From NCBI GenBank assembly GCA_023653785.1, contig JAMKCH010072306.1, forward strand, positions 62,001 through 126,000: a stretch of DNA of 64,000 nucleotides, given 5' to 3'. Shown in pieces: positions 36,180-49,047 of this stretch (position 1 is the stretch's first letter; the number at the start of each line of letters is the position of its first letter). The DNA comes from Ophioderma brevispina. Its lineage: Eukaryota > Echinodermata > Ophiuroidea > Amphilepidida > Ophiodermatidae. Below the pieces are notes generated by a model, which was not told the DNA's origin, did not search any database, and saw only the letters and a program-made list of their open reading frames with translations. The position numbers and the translations under genes are program-made.

Positions 36180-36905
36180 TATTATGGCGATTTCGCCTGG
36201 GTTGGGGGTTTATTCGTTATACGGTAGAATACATGCAACCGCTTGGCAATTAATCTAGTTAGAAGACAACCTTTTATTCACATCTTCACAGACGAGTCCA
36301 TCTCCAATCTCTCGCTGAACTTTATTGACCTTCCATAAATACTAAAAACCCTAACACTGCAGGCTGTATATTGTGAGGACCTACCACAGATAACAATATA
36401 CCACAACTTTCATCAGACATAAGCTTTCATCCAAGCACCACAAAATACCACAAAAAATTTGGATTGTGGTAATCTTGTGGTATATGCTTAGTAGGTTAAA
36501 TAACTCTAAACTATACCAAATTGGAGTAACTCATCAGATACCACAAAATACCACCGTAATTAAACAAAAAAAGCTGCACCATAGGCAACAATGTACAAGG
36601 CGCCAAGAGAAATGCGGGACCATGGGGAACACTTGGTGTATAGGCTACATGGCGCGGGTCGGGTGCAGGATGTACATGAATGTACCACACTTTAGATGTC
36701 AATGATAAGATCACATACCCACCAATCCCACAATATTGTCGGTTCTGTAACTATTCATATAAACACAATACCACAATATTACATTGTGTGGTATTTTGTG
36801 GCCTTGAGCTTTGTTAGAGGTTATAATCGAGCAAGAGACGACCCGGCTTAGAGGGCAGATAGTCCATATTTGCAGGACAGCTCCATCGTCACATATAACC
36901 CCGCA
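36180..36905. repeat. Dispersed repeat interrupted by a ~475-bp insertion
   Basis: 36180-36348 and 36823-36905 together match 39248-39495. Shared words are ATGGCGATTTCGCCTGGG, AGAAGACAACCTTTTATTCA, CATCTCCAATCT, and on the other side GCAAGAGACGACCCGGCT and AGTCCATATT. The inserted piece (about 36349-36822) carries many TACCACAA words in both orientations. A C19 run at 36067-36085 lies just outside. Confidence 0.7.
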
Positions 36906-39247
36906 GCCCCTCAACGGCGAGTACAGTCGAGCAAGATATGACCTTTAAACTTGGAAAGTATTACTGCAAAAACTCTGCAGGCACATTGCAGGTCTAAAAA
37001 TCTAGGTCGTACAACCACATATTTTGTTTTCAGGCAACAAAAACTCCTAATACCATCTCTGATTGGAACAGGACAAACAATTTTGACAAAATTCGAAATC
37101 GAACGTGATGTCACTACACCCTGGCTTAAAAACCTTTGATAAAAAGTACTGGGCATGCAAAAAAAATTTATTTCCAGATTTGAAAAACCTTCTTTTGTGG
37201 CCAAAAAAATTAGCATCCAAAACTTGTTGATACATGAAAATGTGCCCAAAATCAAACACAACACAAAAATTACGCAATGAACACCAATGTTGTGATCTAA
37301 CATGCAAACTTGAAATTTCAGAGACTGCGGGTGGTCTAAATAATAAACCCAAACTGCGGGGATTTGGTTTGTGTACGTTCATATGTAAACCACAAAGGAT
37401 GCCGGACAGCTATCTGCTTGGTCCCAAATAGTGCTTCAATGGGGGTGATCAGTCCCCACGGCGGCCAATCACGTGAGGTAGCACCCCAGACCAAAAGCGA
37501 CTGAATAAAATGTGACCGCCTTTTAAAAATGGTTTGCACAAAAACAAAAAAAAAAATCCAATGAATGCCGTCTGAATTTACAGTTCAAGAATCCCCCATT
37601 TTAACATGAACTCGTTTAAATGTCAAAAAATCTTTTGTAAAGTTAATCACAAGCCACATCCTTGAATTGCTTTTAATTATACAGCGCAGGGGACGCTTGA
37701 CGCTTTCACCAAAAAAAAATGGAAACCGATTGAACATTGAATGGATGAACAGTGGCCCACATGTGGACTGCCAAATTTTCTGAAAGAAGAACAGTTTGTC
37801 CACTGATCATGATCCTCTTATCCAAAACATTGAGGACGAGTGTGCAAATTGTGGTTACCCTATGGTTCGCATCGTACAACTGCCAACTTTTCTCACAGAA
37901 AAAACCTAAGACTTTAATCGTGGTTACTCTGAATTGGTAAACTCGTACATGAATTTGACAAAGTTCACATGGGGCTTATACCTGGCACGCACTATGAAAA
38001 TTATTTGTCCTGGAATACACAATTATTCGCAATGAACAGTTTCCATTGTACCCATGATATTATAAAAAGTTATATTAATACCTATAGACTGGAAACGTTG
38101 AACAAAATCAGACAGGCTGGGCCATAACCTCTGGTTAACTAAAAACTGATATACCTCATTTTCACTTCGCTACATATCTAAATTTCACAAAAAAATTCAG
38201 CGGCAAAAAATACGCCTAACACAGGGGTGCACGTGTAGCTCAGGGGACCGCGCTAAAACAAACAATTTCAACATTTCGGGGGCGTGCGCGGCGCGCTTGT
38301 ATGTACTTGAAAAGTGTCATGTGTTTTTACTGACACCATGTCTCTTACTCTATACTGTCTTTTGCTAAGTTTCAATTCAGGAAATGAAAATCAAATGTCT
38401 TTTTTTTTCAAAATTTAACATCATTAAAATACACAAAGACAATTTTAAAGTCAGTTCTGGGATGGGTGGGACGGATCCAAACAATCAAGTTCAGATGATC
38501 GGACACACAGCAGTTCAAAGCTTTATCCGATGCAGTGGAGCTGCGAGAAGACATACGTTTTTTTGTAACATCCACAGTCCTCTGGGCCAGACACAACCCA
38601 AAAAAAAATAGAGGGGCGGGGGCGGAGGGGGCGGCCTTGCGAAAGTTTAAGCAAGTTAACTTCATTCTACAACTGGGCCAAGTGACAAACCCAGGAAAAC
38701 GGCATTCATTGCAATACGTCCATCTTTATACATCTCAAAAAGTCCACTTCAGGAGTCTCAAACACTACATAGATTCCGAAGAAATGCTGAGCACTGTTGT
38801 CACATAAAATGTACCATTGTTATGTTTTTTCCATCACTCGGATTACTCATCGGTCCATCCTCAGTACAGCAAATCAGATAATCACAGAAGACGTAGCAAC
38901 CGTAGCAAAAAAAGGCTCTAAAAGTTCTACCAACAAAATCAAATAATCAGCCTTGGTGCTGCATGTCTCTACTATCCATGGCGAAAATCAATCCTTAATA
39001 TTTTAGAAATCAAAGTCCAAATCACATCAGAATCATAGACGAAGCAAAGTAAGTGAACAGTTCTCAGTTACATATCATTGGTACATGGCCCCGTCTGGCC
39101 GGCCTTGCCAGTTGACATCCGCGCAACACGAGGCCAGTACGAATGTAGCATGGAAATTCCAAACTTACCTCTTGGTCTTGAAAAGTGCTAAAAGTAATTT
39201 CCATATCACTGCAGAGTACACGGGAGTTCTACCACGAATTCAACCAC
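36906..39247. other. Intergenic stretch with no recognised gene
   Basis: Open frames of 111 and 130 codons on the minus strand near 36911-37382 overlap each other in different frames and carry no recognisable domain. I do not call them genes. No paired terminal repeats or RNA genes were seen. A short G-rich patch lies at 38611-38640. Confidence 0.4.
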
Positions 39248-39495
39248 CACATATGGCGATTTCGCCTGGGGTCATTAGTTCATACTGGTAGATTTATTCT
39301 GTTTAGTTTAGAATAATGCAACTCGCTTGGCAAGATCATATTTAGAAGACAACCTTTTATTCAAATCTTACTAGACGACGTCATCTCCAATCTTCGCTGC
39401 CTGAACTTATGACATAACTAACTAAATGACGCAAGAGACGACCCGGCTAGAGCGCTAGTCCATATTCGCATGGACAGCTCATAGTCACACTAGGC
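39248..39495. repeat. Dispersed repeat, uninterrupted copy
   Basis: Partner of 36180-36905. Its continuous form shows where the other copy was split (CTGAACTTATGACATAAC region joined directly to GCAAGAGACGACC). Confidence 0.7.
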
Positions 39496-42400
39496 ATATA
39501 AAAAGAAGTGTCAGTGTACATTAGTGATCCACTGACTCACCTTCGGACGAAATCTACGACACGAAGGGCGAAGCCCCCGAGGGGGACGCGCAAGTTATTC
39601 TATTCTAATTGAAAAAACCTTTTGAGTTTAATTTACTCACTCTTTCGTATCCCTATATTGCATTGAACTCGTCATGTACCATTCTTATCCCACAGCCCCC
39701 ACCAACAAGTCAGCAACATTATGTCTCTTATCCTGGTTGGTGTTGAAAACGGTCTTCCCATGTACAACCGTAGACACTAGAAATTTCCATCAAACTGAGC
39801 TGGTAAGTATCGTAGAATGTAGGTGATCGATGTGCCGTACGTGTGTCGTAAGGATGGTTGTAAGAGACTAATATAAGGTTGAGCATTTGCAAGAGGCCAA
39901 ATTTAGGGCACCAAGAGGCGAATTTATTGGTGGGGATGGACATCATGTGAAAGAGGTTTTTCTTAAAAAAATCTGTGATATGGGTGTGAATATTACGATC
40001 AGGATAGTCTCATGTATTTATAGATCCGCTTTGAGGTTGATGGTCAAATGTTCAAATTATAGAGAGAATAGGGGGACTGAGGGGATCGGTAGATGCGGGT
40101 AGGTTTTCATCCGCAGATATGATACAGTACGGTAGTATATTAAAGAAAAAACTAAAGATTTTGGGAAATACACAATATCACCAGACTTTGTACGCTGCGT
40201 GCTCGAGGTCTAGAAACTCCTGATGATATGACGAGATAGTCTTAACTTTTTTATGCTGCTGTTATTCATTGACTCTCTAGTCATGACGCCGACGAGAGTA
40301 AGTTAAAGCACTTGCCATTAAGCCAAGTTACACAGACGCTTATGCTCTAACTTTCTGCAAAGTGGCTTAAAATAATATTTGCAATAAAACATTAGCTTGT
40401 AGGCATTGCTTGAGAGTCTTCTGCTCATGTGATAACAAGTTTTCCAGATTTAAAATTCACATCGATGAAATGTTCAGGTGAACTTAACCCCTTGTGGGGT
40501 CTCATTGGTCTGCCAATTTGGCAGCCTGGTACATGTTGACATGAAATTTTTGGGAACAAAAATTGTTAGCATCGGTTACAATTGGTAAGACAATTATTGA
40601 CTCTAGAGATGCTATGTATGTCAAAAGAAAATTATTTTTTCTATTTTTTAGGAAATATACATCTCAAAACTTCTCAAACATCTCAAACCTTAATGGCATT
40701 GGAACTCCACAACAGTTGTAACTTATATGCACCAAATTAGGCCAAGGAATTGTGATCTTAGTTTCCTGGTGGAAGCGCCGCCGTCAGATTGCCGCTGTGG
40801 CAAATACTTCATTATTTTATGAAAAATGTTTTCTTGAAAACTTGATAATAAAAACATAATTTCAGTTGTTCAAAATATTCAAGCATCCTTCCTGTTCATT
40901 TTAGGCAGTTAACTTGGGAGGGTGTCACAGCATACCTTTAAATGAATTTTCTCCTCCCGATTTTGTCCGCGATTGTCATCAAACTGGATATACAAAAATG
41001 CTTGAACATGATTTTTTAAAAGTTTTGAAGAAATAAACTGCAAATACCTCTGTTTTGTTAAATAGGCACTTGTAAACTTTTGTTTTTCTTGTAACAAATC
41101 AAGTTAGAGTGTTTTCAAGATGCCTTTAGATGTAATAATAAATAACAGTAATAACGGAAAGGACAGTAATAAACTAATATAAATGTGACCTTGTGTCGCC
41201 GTTGAAAAATCTCCAACAGGAACTAAGAATCAACTTCCATTGGCCGTTATTGTCCAAATGTTAAAAGATGCCGATAAGTTACAATTATGGAACTAAGCTC
41301 GAGGTCTGGTTGTTAAAACGGGACCTAAGTGTATTACTAGCACATCATCAGAAAGAATTTGTATTGTGCCACCCAACCACCGACCCTAGCCAGGCTACGA
41401 TAACAAATTCGGCCCAACGAATAAACTGCATGTCTAAGCCTTAAGGATGTGTGGGGATCTGAATCATCCCAAACATCATTTTGAATTTTGTTTTGAAATA
41501 TATCGCTTTTTTTTTCTGATCATCCCTACCATGTGAGTGACTGGACTGTCAGTCTAGGTAGCGGAATGCACTATAAACTAGCTTAAAATAACATACTGCT
41601 TATAATATTGTAAAAGGAATGGTGGCTTAGCCAAGCGTTCGCAATGCAACCCTAATATAAGAGCAAATCAGGACGCTTCTTTAAATTAATCGGAAGACGT
41701 TTTCGTTATGGACCCGCACTATTTTAGAGTAGTACTCCAAATAAAAACGTTCATCACGTAGAAGTTCCTTTACTAGACAGAAGCAGAAACCAGCCCAACC
41801 CTTATGCAAAATCATGTAGTCCCATAGGTCCCCTAGATTGTTACCACTCTCTGGTTGTAGCCCCTCGCCGGGTCTATACAACTTTGAGATGTGAGCAATA
41901 GTATTCAACAGAAACCCACAAAGCTAAGGGTGACAAGGGACCGGAGACAACAAAAATAAGAAATTTCTACAGAATATTCTCCACTTACCCGATTCACAGG
42001 GACTAATACGGTCTTGTTACCAAATTTCTACTCGTTATTCAACGATCCCTTACTTGGCAAGAAAAATCTCGAAATTTTTAATCCCGGTGTCACTATTCAC
42101 ATCGATTCACATGTCTTGTTTACCCCAAATTGTGGCGATACATGGCTTCGGAAATGGTCCCCCCGGATATTCATCCACATGATTGTAATCTCTCTTCCAA
42201 CACGCAATACAGTGTTTGTGTGCTGTGTGTAACACAATAGCGTGCGGGCCGTACACCGAGCAAGAGAGACTGTTCTGATCTTCGACGTCATATCACCAAA
42301 ACAAAATAATTTTCACATGTTGTCATCGGAACACATCTCACTGAAGTACTCACATTTTTCCAGAAGTTTTACGCTATTTTTCCATATGCAATGGATTCTA

Positions 42401-42573
42401 ACATAAATATAGTGGTAGATATGGATGGCTGAGAGTCTCCTACTACCTGTGGATGCAGTTTTGAAACGGAAAGTGCCGCCGAAATGGGACTTTGCAAAAC
42501 CCAGAATTTGATGTCATTGTTTCAGCAGGCTTGAGTAGCTTTCGTAAGTACCATACTTTCGACCACTAAGGTA
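39496..42573. other. Intergenic stretch with no recognised gene
   Basis: No protein domain, SINE head or terminal repeat was identified on either strand. Short frames have no recognisable family. Confidence 0.4.
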
Positions 42574-42649
42574 CCCATATACTTTGTATATAGGGTACCA
42601 CCCACTGCCATCCCATATACTTTGTATATAGGGTACCACCCACTGCCAT
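42574..42649. repeat. 38-bp tandem duplication
   Basis: Two adjacent identical 38-bp units (42574-42611, 42612-42649) beginning CCCATATACTTTGTATATAG. A short palindrome GTGACTCT-TAT-AGAGTCAC lies separately at 42882-42900. Confidence 0.9.
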
Positions 42650-43839
42650 AGAAAGTCGATGTCAATGAAATTCCCATTGAGTGTGGATGGAGCAAAAATT
42701 TTCACCTAAATTTCTCTGAAAGTTATAAAAGCCTGCAATAATTACTCACAATATCCATCTATAATGTAACTTTGTAAGGAGAACATGTGCAAGGTAATTT
42801 TAGCAGTATAGAACTTAGAAGTGGTTAAATTTTAATGAGAAGTTTCAATTTCGTGTACACTCAGTTGTAATGGCAGAGTGTGTGACTCTTATAGAGTCAC
42901 TGTTGGGACTAGTAATCATGCTGGGGTAAGTAAACACACACTCGCACGCACATTTTAGAAACAAGCATGTCGAATTTGGCACTGACCTGTCTGTTCATAC
43001 ATGTCATAATAGTGAAAGCAACACTTTTCAAGCATTTGCAAGTACCTAGCTTATCGCTTTTCCTGTGTGTGTGTGAAAAAGGTAATGTTGATCTCCGTTC
43101 AGTGGCAGTGCTCCGTAAACCATTCAAGTTTCAACCTACATTAATGACATAACAGATTGATAAATTATTTTTCCTTCAACGAACCCTGAAGTCATTTTTG
43201 ATCGTCTATAGGCAGGGGTCAAGGCATGGTCAAGGTTGCAAGTTCCGATTTCTCTAAAAATCCCTCAGCCACGAAATCTATGCAAGCATTCGCACAATCT
43301 ATCATCGAGACTCGACTCCCTCAAATATCTAAATCCAATGACATTGTCTGTCTCCTGGATGAGCAAAGGTCAATGGGCGTGGCAGATTTGTTTGTAAACA
43401 ATAATGCACGTGGTTCGGGTTAAAGTAATCCGTCAGGGCTCTGACCCACGTTTTGGGGTGTTTTATGCACTTAGTTTAAGGGATTAGCAGCGATAATGCG
43501 AGCGAATCGAAAATGTGGAAATGCATAAATCAGGGATAAGTATATGCAATAACACCAAATAGTGAAAAAAATTAAATATTTGAGGAAATTTGTCATACCA
43601 TCTCCCGCAAATAGACATACGTGCATGATATAGCCATGGCGTCTCAAAATATACAATAAACAGCTGATTGTGGTTTACACCAGTACAGAATAAACAAAGA
43701 TCAATAATATTTCATCTTTTTTTAGGTAGGTCGGGGGGACGAGGCTGTGGATCACGAAATGTCCCTTTAACACTGCATGCATGTCTCTATATTTATATGA
43801 ATGTCTCTATATAGGCCTATCACACTGTTGGTAACCCAC

Positions 43840-44280
43840 GCTTTAGAAAGGGTGGGTTTCAAAAATTCCAAAAAGTGGTAAAAGGGTGGGATACTGGATT
43901 TTATTGCTATAAAGGGTGGTTTTGTAAAAAGGGTGGGTCAGAAATAAAAAGGGTGGGTTCTGATAATAAAATGCAAATTACTATCTGCGCAATCATGTTT
44001 GCTATGATGCATCCCAATTTGAAAATAAAGGGTGTCATAACATCCAACAAGTTAGGTTCCCCTTAAATACAAATTATGCATTTTTTGTAGGCAAGTGGAT
44101 TTTAATTGACAATAAAAAAAATGGAAATTATCTTACTCTGTAAGTTATCTACACATAAGTGGTAAAAAGAAACAACGGTGTGACAGCTGTAGAATTTCCA
44201 ATGAATTATGAAAAAGGGTGGATTATTACTTTTCAAAATAAAGGGTGTTTTCATAAAAAGGGTGGGTTACAAACACCACT
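43840..44280. repeat. Irregular minisatellite of AAAGGGTGGGT words
   Basis: The word AAAGGGTGG or a close variant occurs about eight times (near 43850, 43884, 43911, 43928, 43949, 44027, 44214, 44240 and 44258), often preceded by ATAA or AAAAA. The frame across 43875-44066 is a product of the repeat. Confidence 0.7.
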
Positions 44281-44384
44281 GCCAACTATGTATCAAATGT
44301 GGGTATAGGGAACTAGGCAACATTCAGGATTATGAGCTTTCATGAGACATTTTTAGCATTCAAAAGCTACCAAATCGTAGTAAA

Positions 44385-44575
44385 CGAAATTGATATTAGA
44401 CTGGTGGGTATTAGACCAGGTGGATATTAGACATTTTGGTTGTGTGATAAATTGGATGTTAGACTAAATGGTTATTAGACAAATTAGTATCAGACAATAA
44501 AGGTTTAGATGAATTTAAGTTAGACAAGATGGGTATTAGACCAATAGGATTAGACAAAATGGCAATAAACCGTTT
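44385..44575. repeat. Degenerate minisatellite of ATTAGAC units (~18 bp)
   Basis: ATTAGAC, GTTAGAC or ATCAGAC recurs about ten times at roughly 14-22-base spacing, each followed by words such as AAATGG, CAGGTGG or AAATTAG. Units drift strongly, as expected for an old array. Confidence 0.75.
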
Positions 44576-44942
44576 CAAGCGGGCCCAGGCATGAAACATT
44601 GGTTACCAAAAGTCTTTAGAATGCAAAACGTTTTGGACCCCTCCCCTCTTCTGGATGCAAAACTCTTTGACCCCCTCCATAATGACCAGACTAACTAATT
44701 TATGACTCTATAATACGAGCAAAATAAATCTCCTGACTTTGTAGAATGTAGAAATTCCTTTTTCAAAAAAAAGTTTGATTTTGCGCACATGTCTCCTTTT
44801 ATGGTAGAGGTGTTTTAGAGAAAGCAAACTATTAGAAATAATGCGTTTGAATTAGGGTACAGTCCCATTTACTTTACGCGCTCTCACCAAACTAAAAAAA
44901 CAAAAAAAAGAGGGATCACGAACCCAGTTTGAATAATGATTT

Positions 44943-44969
44943 CAACACACACACACACACACACACATT
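44943..44969. repeat. (AC)n microsatellite
   Basis: About thirteen uninterrupted AC dinucleotides. Confidence 0.95.
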
Positions 44970-45344
44970 TTGTTTGGCAATGGGAAAATTCATGTTTGTT
45001 TTTTTTTTAATTGCTTTCTGTATGCAAGAAATCAGTTCAAGTTTTAAATGTTATATTGTGATAATGAATGTAAATGTTACACCTTGTACACAATCTATTA
45101 AAGCTGCATTTCGTGATGACAGCACCTTCTGGTTTATTCATTGTACACATCCTGAGAAAGCTTCATTCACAACTTTTTTAGCAAATCCGCCCCTTTGCTG
45201 TTTTGTGTTATGAGCAATTGCTTCATTTGCCACGCTACCATGCATTACATCTTACGCTGAAAATTCAATCTACTCTTAAAGAAAATTTTGATTCGTCCGA
45301 AGCGAACAGAAATTACAAAAAACAGGACTATACCGCGATACAAA

Positions 45345-47300
45345 CCATCATCATCAGCATCATCATCATCAGTCATCTCATCATAGCATCATCATCATAC
45401 TACATAATCATAATCATCAATCCTTTCGGCCTGCCGCGAGCAGGCGGATTACAAGATTTTTCCATGCAAATCTATTACTTTGGAAAGTTCAGCTATCTGC
45501 CTCAGCTGTCAGCCTTGATCATACCCTAGCACAAGTTGGATGTAGGCTAAATGAGGTGCGTGGACTGTCAGGTTCTGCCATGAGGTGGATGTTAGAGAGC
45601 GTATATTAGCAGGCTCTTCCTCTGGCTAGACGAAGGATGTGTCCAAAGGGAAACTCAGCTGGCGATGTATTACAAGGTGGATAAGAGGCTCGTGTTAGTA
45701 TGATATAAGATGGTGTGTGAGACACGGTCTTTCCGTTTTATGTAGCTTTATGTCCAGCATAATCCTATAGCAAGTGGTAGCAAATGCGTTGATTTTGCTT
45801 TCCATGTCTTTGTGATAGAACCCAGGGATTCACAGCACCATAGAGAGTGTCACACAGGTGAGTGTGTGGAATAAATGGACTTTGCAGAGATGGAAATTGG
45901 GGGCTTCCACAGACGTCCGTTCCAGAAGCACTCCATGTCTAATGTCTGGCGTCTTTTTAGGTCGCTTGCAGCAGATGCATTTTGGAGCATGATATTGAAA
46001 AAGCTGGCACATGGTTGATGGATTTCACCATAGACTGAAGGTGGGAGGAGGATGGACAATTGCATGTATATAATTCTGTCTGAACGCTTATTATTGAGGC
46101 CAAGATTTGCTGCTGCCGCTGCCATGTATTGCGTCAGATGGGGTCTGTGCCCTCGGAAAGAGTGGATTCCAGCAGGGGCAATATCATCAGCAAAATCCAA
46201 TGTCATTCAAGACTTTGGCTGGGTATCGTCTGAGCGGCGAGTAGTGTGTTACAATTCCGACAGAGTCACAATCTGAAGTTGCCTTCTTCAGTAGAAAGTT
46301 TACTAATATGATGAAAAGGAATGGAGCTAAAACATCAACCTGAAGAACTCCGGTGGTGGACGTCGAAAAGGATCCGAAAGTTTCGTCGACCATTCATAGC
46401 ACTCTTAGAGTTGTTGTATAGCGCATTTGCGGCATTCACTACTGCTTCCGGTATCCCATAATGCCGCATCACAGAAAATTAACCTGTCTATGATGGAATA
46501 AAAGGCCTTCTTAAAGTCTATAAAGGTAACTGTAAGAGGAAGTAGGTAGTCTTGGAAACCTTCACTAATTATTCTGAGGATGGGTATGCGGGACAATTCT
46601 TCCAGAACGTGAAATCTAGCCTGGTTGCTTCTTAAGATGGGGGTCCAAATTGAGTTCTGATTCTGTTTAAGGGTTTTGTTGTAAACCTTGGCTGTAATGA
46701 CCAGAAGAGACATTCCTCGATAGTTGGTCATAGACTAAGGTTCCCCCATCACACCCCTTCTGGGGTAGTAGGGAAACAATGAGCGAGTGGTCCCTTGGCG
46801 GGTGAGTGAGAGTGGGTATACTCAGTACAAAAGCCATGTGAACTAAATTAGCCATTGCATCACCACCATTCGGAGTGCTTCAGATGTAATTGCACTGTCA
46901 AATCCGGCGGCCTTATCGTTCTTCATTTGGCCCTTATGGCCCTAGTAGCGTCTCCTCTAGCGTTGGTGGATTGGTTTGCGGGCAGACTTGAGTAAGGACG
47001 TGTGGAGCAGTTCAAATAATAGTGAACTGTGGTGTTGTGAGCAAGGAACTTAGTATTCCTTCCATTCTGCAAGTAGGTCCTTCCACTTGTTGGTGGGGTG
47101 CTATCTCTTTTGTTGACCTTGACAATGGTTGTCTTTCTTGATCGGATAGATTATGGATGATTTTCCATGTGGTGGTATAATTCACCCTTGGAGACAGCCA
47201 GTTGAGATCTTCCATTGTTTGTAGAGCATTGGCTGGCTCATTGACTTGACCCTCATTCAAGCTGGAGCTAGTAGTTAAGACTTTTTCCAAAGATCTCTGG
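45345..47300 (-). mobile_element. RTE-like LINE fragment with TGATGA-type 3' tail
   Basis: Minus strand. From about 47290 comes the linker before RT (TTWKIIHNLSD). RT continues with NYRGMSLLVITAKVYN (about 46730), SNQARFH, ISEGFQDYLLPLTVTFIDFKKAF (motif A Asp), GVLQVDVLAPFLFI (about 46330) and LDFADDIAP (46195, catalytic FADD). It ends in KRRQTLDMECFW and ISISAKSIY. The 3' segment runs to about 45426, directly followed by a (TGA/TGATT)n tract at 45345-45425 on the element's sense strand, as in RTE/BovB-type LINEs that end in short repeats. No endonuclease is recognised, and frameshifts and altered residues (for example QV for QG in motif B) show decay. Confidence 0.85.
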
Positions 47301-48500
47301 ACTGCTAGAGTGGAAACAAGCTATCTTCTTTGGATTCATCCCTCTCTGACTTCAGATGATGACGAATGCGATACAAATATTTTGTCATACCATCATAACG
47401 CACCGTCAGAATCAACTGGGATTTGACAGTAGCCCGTTCCGGTCATATCTAGGTGAACCATAAACAAAAATGAGGGGCTAGTTACGAAATTGCACCTTTT
47501 AAGTTTTTTTAGAAAGGAATACGTGCTGAAAGGTGAAAAGCTCCTCACTGCGACCTCAAATGGTGTTGAGGTTTTTTTACCACCAAGGCGTTCGCGACTT
47601 GAAGTTATGTGTTGAGATAAAATACCCCCCATATCACCCGCATTTTCTTATTTACAGTGCCTGTATCCAAAATCACTGGAAAATTGATCAAAACGTAAAG
47701 GTATTCCTGACCTTAGTCATGTGTCTATTATTGAATACTATGTTAGCTTAGAGTGCTTAAACAATTGAACACATAGCCTATTTTAGCGTATTTTGGGAAA
47801 GTTTAGGAAGCATTTCATGGTTCTAAATTAGTCCCATACTCGTTGAGGCCGTCCATTTCAGAGAATGTAATCACCCTGGGTGCAGATTAAAGGTGCATTT
47901 CCTTGAAATGCCACCTTTACAATATGACGCCAGCGGCCTGGGACTGGACCAGGGTGTAGATCCGCGTGACCTGTTTGTCACGTCTTACGTATGTGAGAGT
48001 AAAGGTATAGGGCCTAATCGTTTAACCGGAAAACAAGTTAGTAAAGGTAACAACGGTGCAGGGAACATGGTTGCAAACCAGGGCTAGTTAGGTAAGGAAT
48101 GAATCGCCATAAATACGCGATCATAAGTGGGCGTCGGACTGTAATACACACCTTTACATAAAAGTTGATTATTGTGGCGCTTCTTATTGTAATGAATGTG
48201 GTTGATTTAAGATCAGTGTAAAAGTTCGGTTGAATACAGCACCGCAAAGTCGACTGTTAATCTGCATGGAACTTTATTTGACCCAATTCTGCGAAGTGTA
48301 AGAGAGAGACAACCACCACCCCCGGCCACCACCACTAGATTAATAACGCAAACTCCTATTTCCGCATTCATGCAGTATACATAACGCAGCTAGCTCGCAG
48401 TGTTTGTACTGACAAAAAGACATTTCGAGGTGCTTCAATTAGCTTCAATTCTTACATCAAACTCTCAACCTGCATCAAAGGGATACAGACAACAAGCAGC
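47301..48500. other. Intergenic stretch upstream of the PPP1R3 gene
   Basis: No gene recognised. Contains the 26-bp terminal-repeat remnant at 47891-47916. Confidence 0.4.
47891..47916. mobile_element. 26-bp remnant made only of two element ends
   Basis: AGGTGCATTTC, a CTT spacer and GAAATGCCACCT form an almost perfect inverted repeat, preceded by TTAA (47887-47890) and followed by TTAC. The ends match those of the family H element at 52137-52461. It looks like an element reduced to its termini. Confidence 0.6.
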
Positions 48501-48526
48501 CAAGTTTGTTTTTAAATTCGTCTGAC

Positions 48527-48905
48527 TACGTCAAAAGCTATAAGCTGCTATACAATATATTTTTTCACTAGAGTCTAGTATTAGCGCTTTTGGAGGAATT
48601 CCCCATCGTGACCCTCGCTCGATTGAATCCCATGTATGTACGTCATAAATGATAATGATACATGCTTTGGAAGTCTTATTCGTTGGTCAGCTTTGCAATT
48701 AATTTACAAGGTAAGGTCAAGTGTAATGAGAGCAGTGGTCATTAAGCCATTAACGTGCGGTACCATTTCTGGAAGCTCCTGGACGGTACTATTTTGTCTC
48801 TGGCATTTTGTACAACCGGCGGAAGGTCGTGTACGTCATAACGACAGATTCCCCATAGCCATACATCATGTGCATGTACATGTCGCTAATATATGAATGA
48901 CGTCA
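48527..48905 (+). promoter_or_regulatory. Cluster of cAMP response element (CRE) sites
   Basis: A perfect palindromic CRE, TGACGTCA, is at 48898-48905, 13 bases before the TATA box. Three CGTCA half-sites in the same orientation lie upstream: TACGTCAA at about 48527, TACGTCAT at 48639 and TACGTCAT at 48832. CRE close to a TATA box is the arrangement known to support CREB-driven, cAMP-inducible transcription. That it works here is inference. Confidence 0.6.
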
Positions 48906-48918
48906 AGATATGGTGTTG

Positions 48919-48926
48919 TATAAATA
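48919..48926 (+). promoter_or_regulatory. TATA box of the PPP1R3 gene
   Basis: TATAAATA within GTTGTATAAATATAGCGG, about 170 bases before the start codon. Transcription would begin near 48945-48955, in a CpG-richer patch (CTCGCCGTACGTACACGGC). No splice signal is needed between this site and the coding start. Confidence 0.6.
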
Positions 48927-49047
48927 TAGCGGCACGTAGTATCTCAGACTTCTCGCCGTACGTACACGGCTCCCAGCCGGTGCACGGTGATACTCGTGTG
49001 CTACGTGCGGAGTATCCAGGAATTGTACCCATAGTGCTTTAACATTA

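Noticed and set aside
36911..37382. Minus-strand frames of 130 and 111 codons
   Set aside because: They overlap in different frames, contain no recognisable motif and are in AT-rich sequence where such lengths can occur by chance.
43226..43423. 65-codon plus-strand frame with plausible composition
   Set aside because: No recognised family, no splice or promoter context, and length within chance range.
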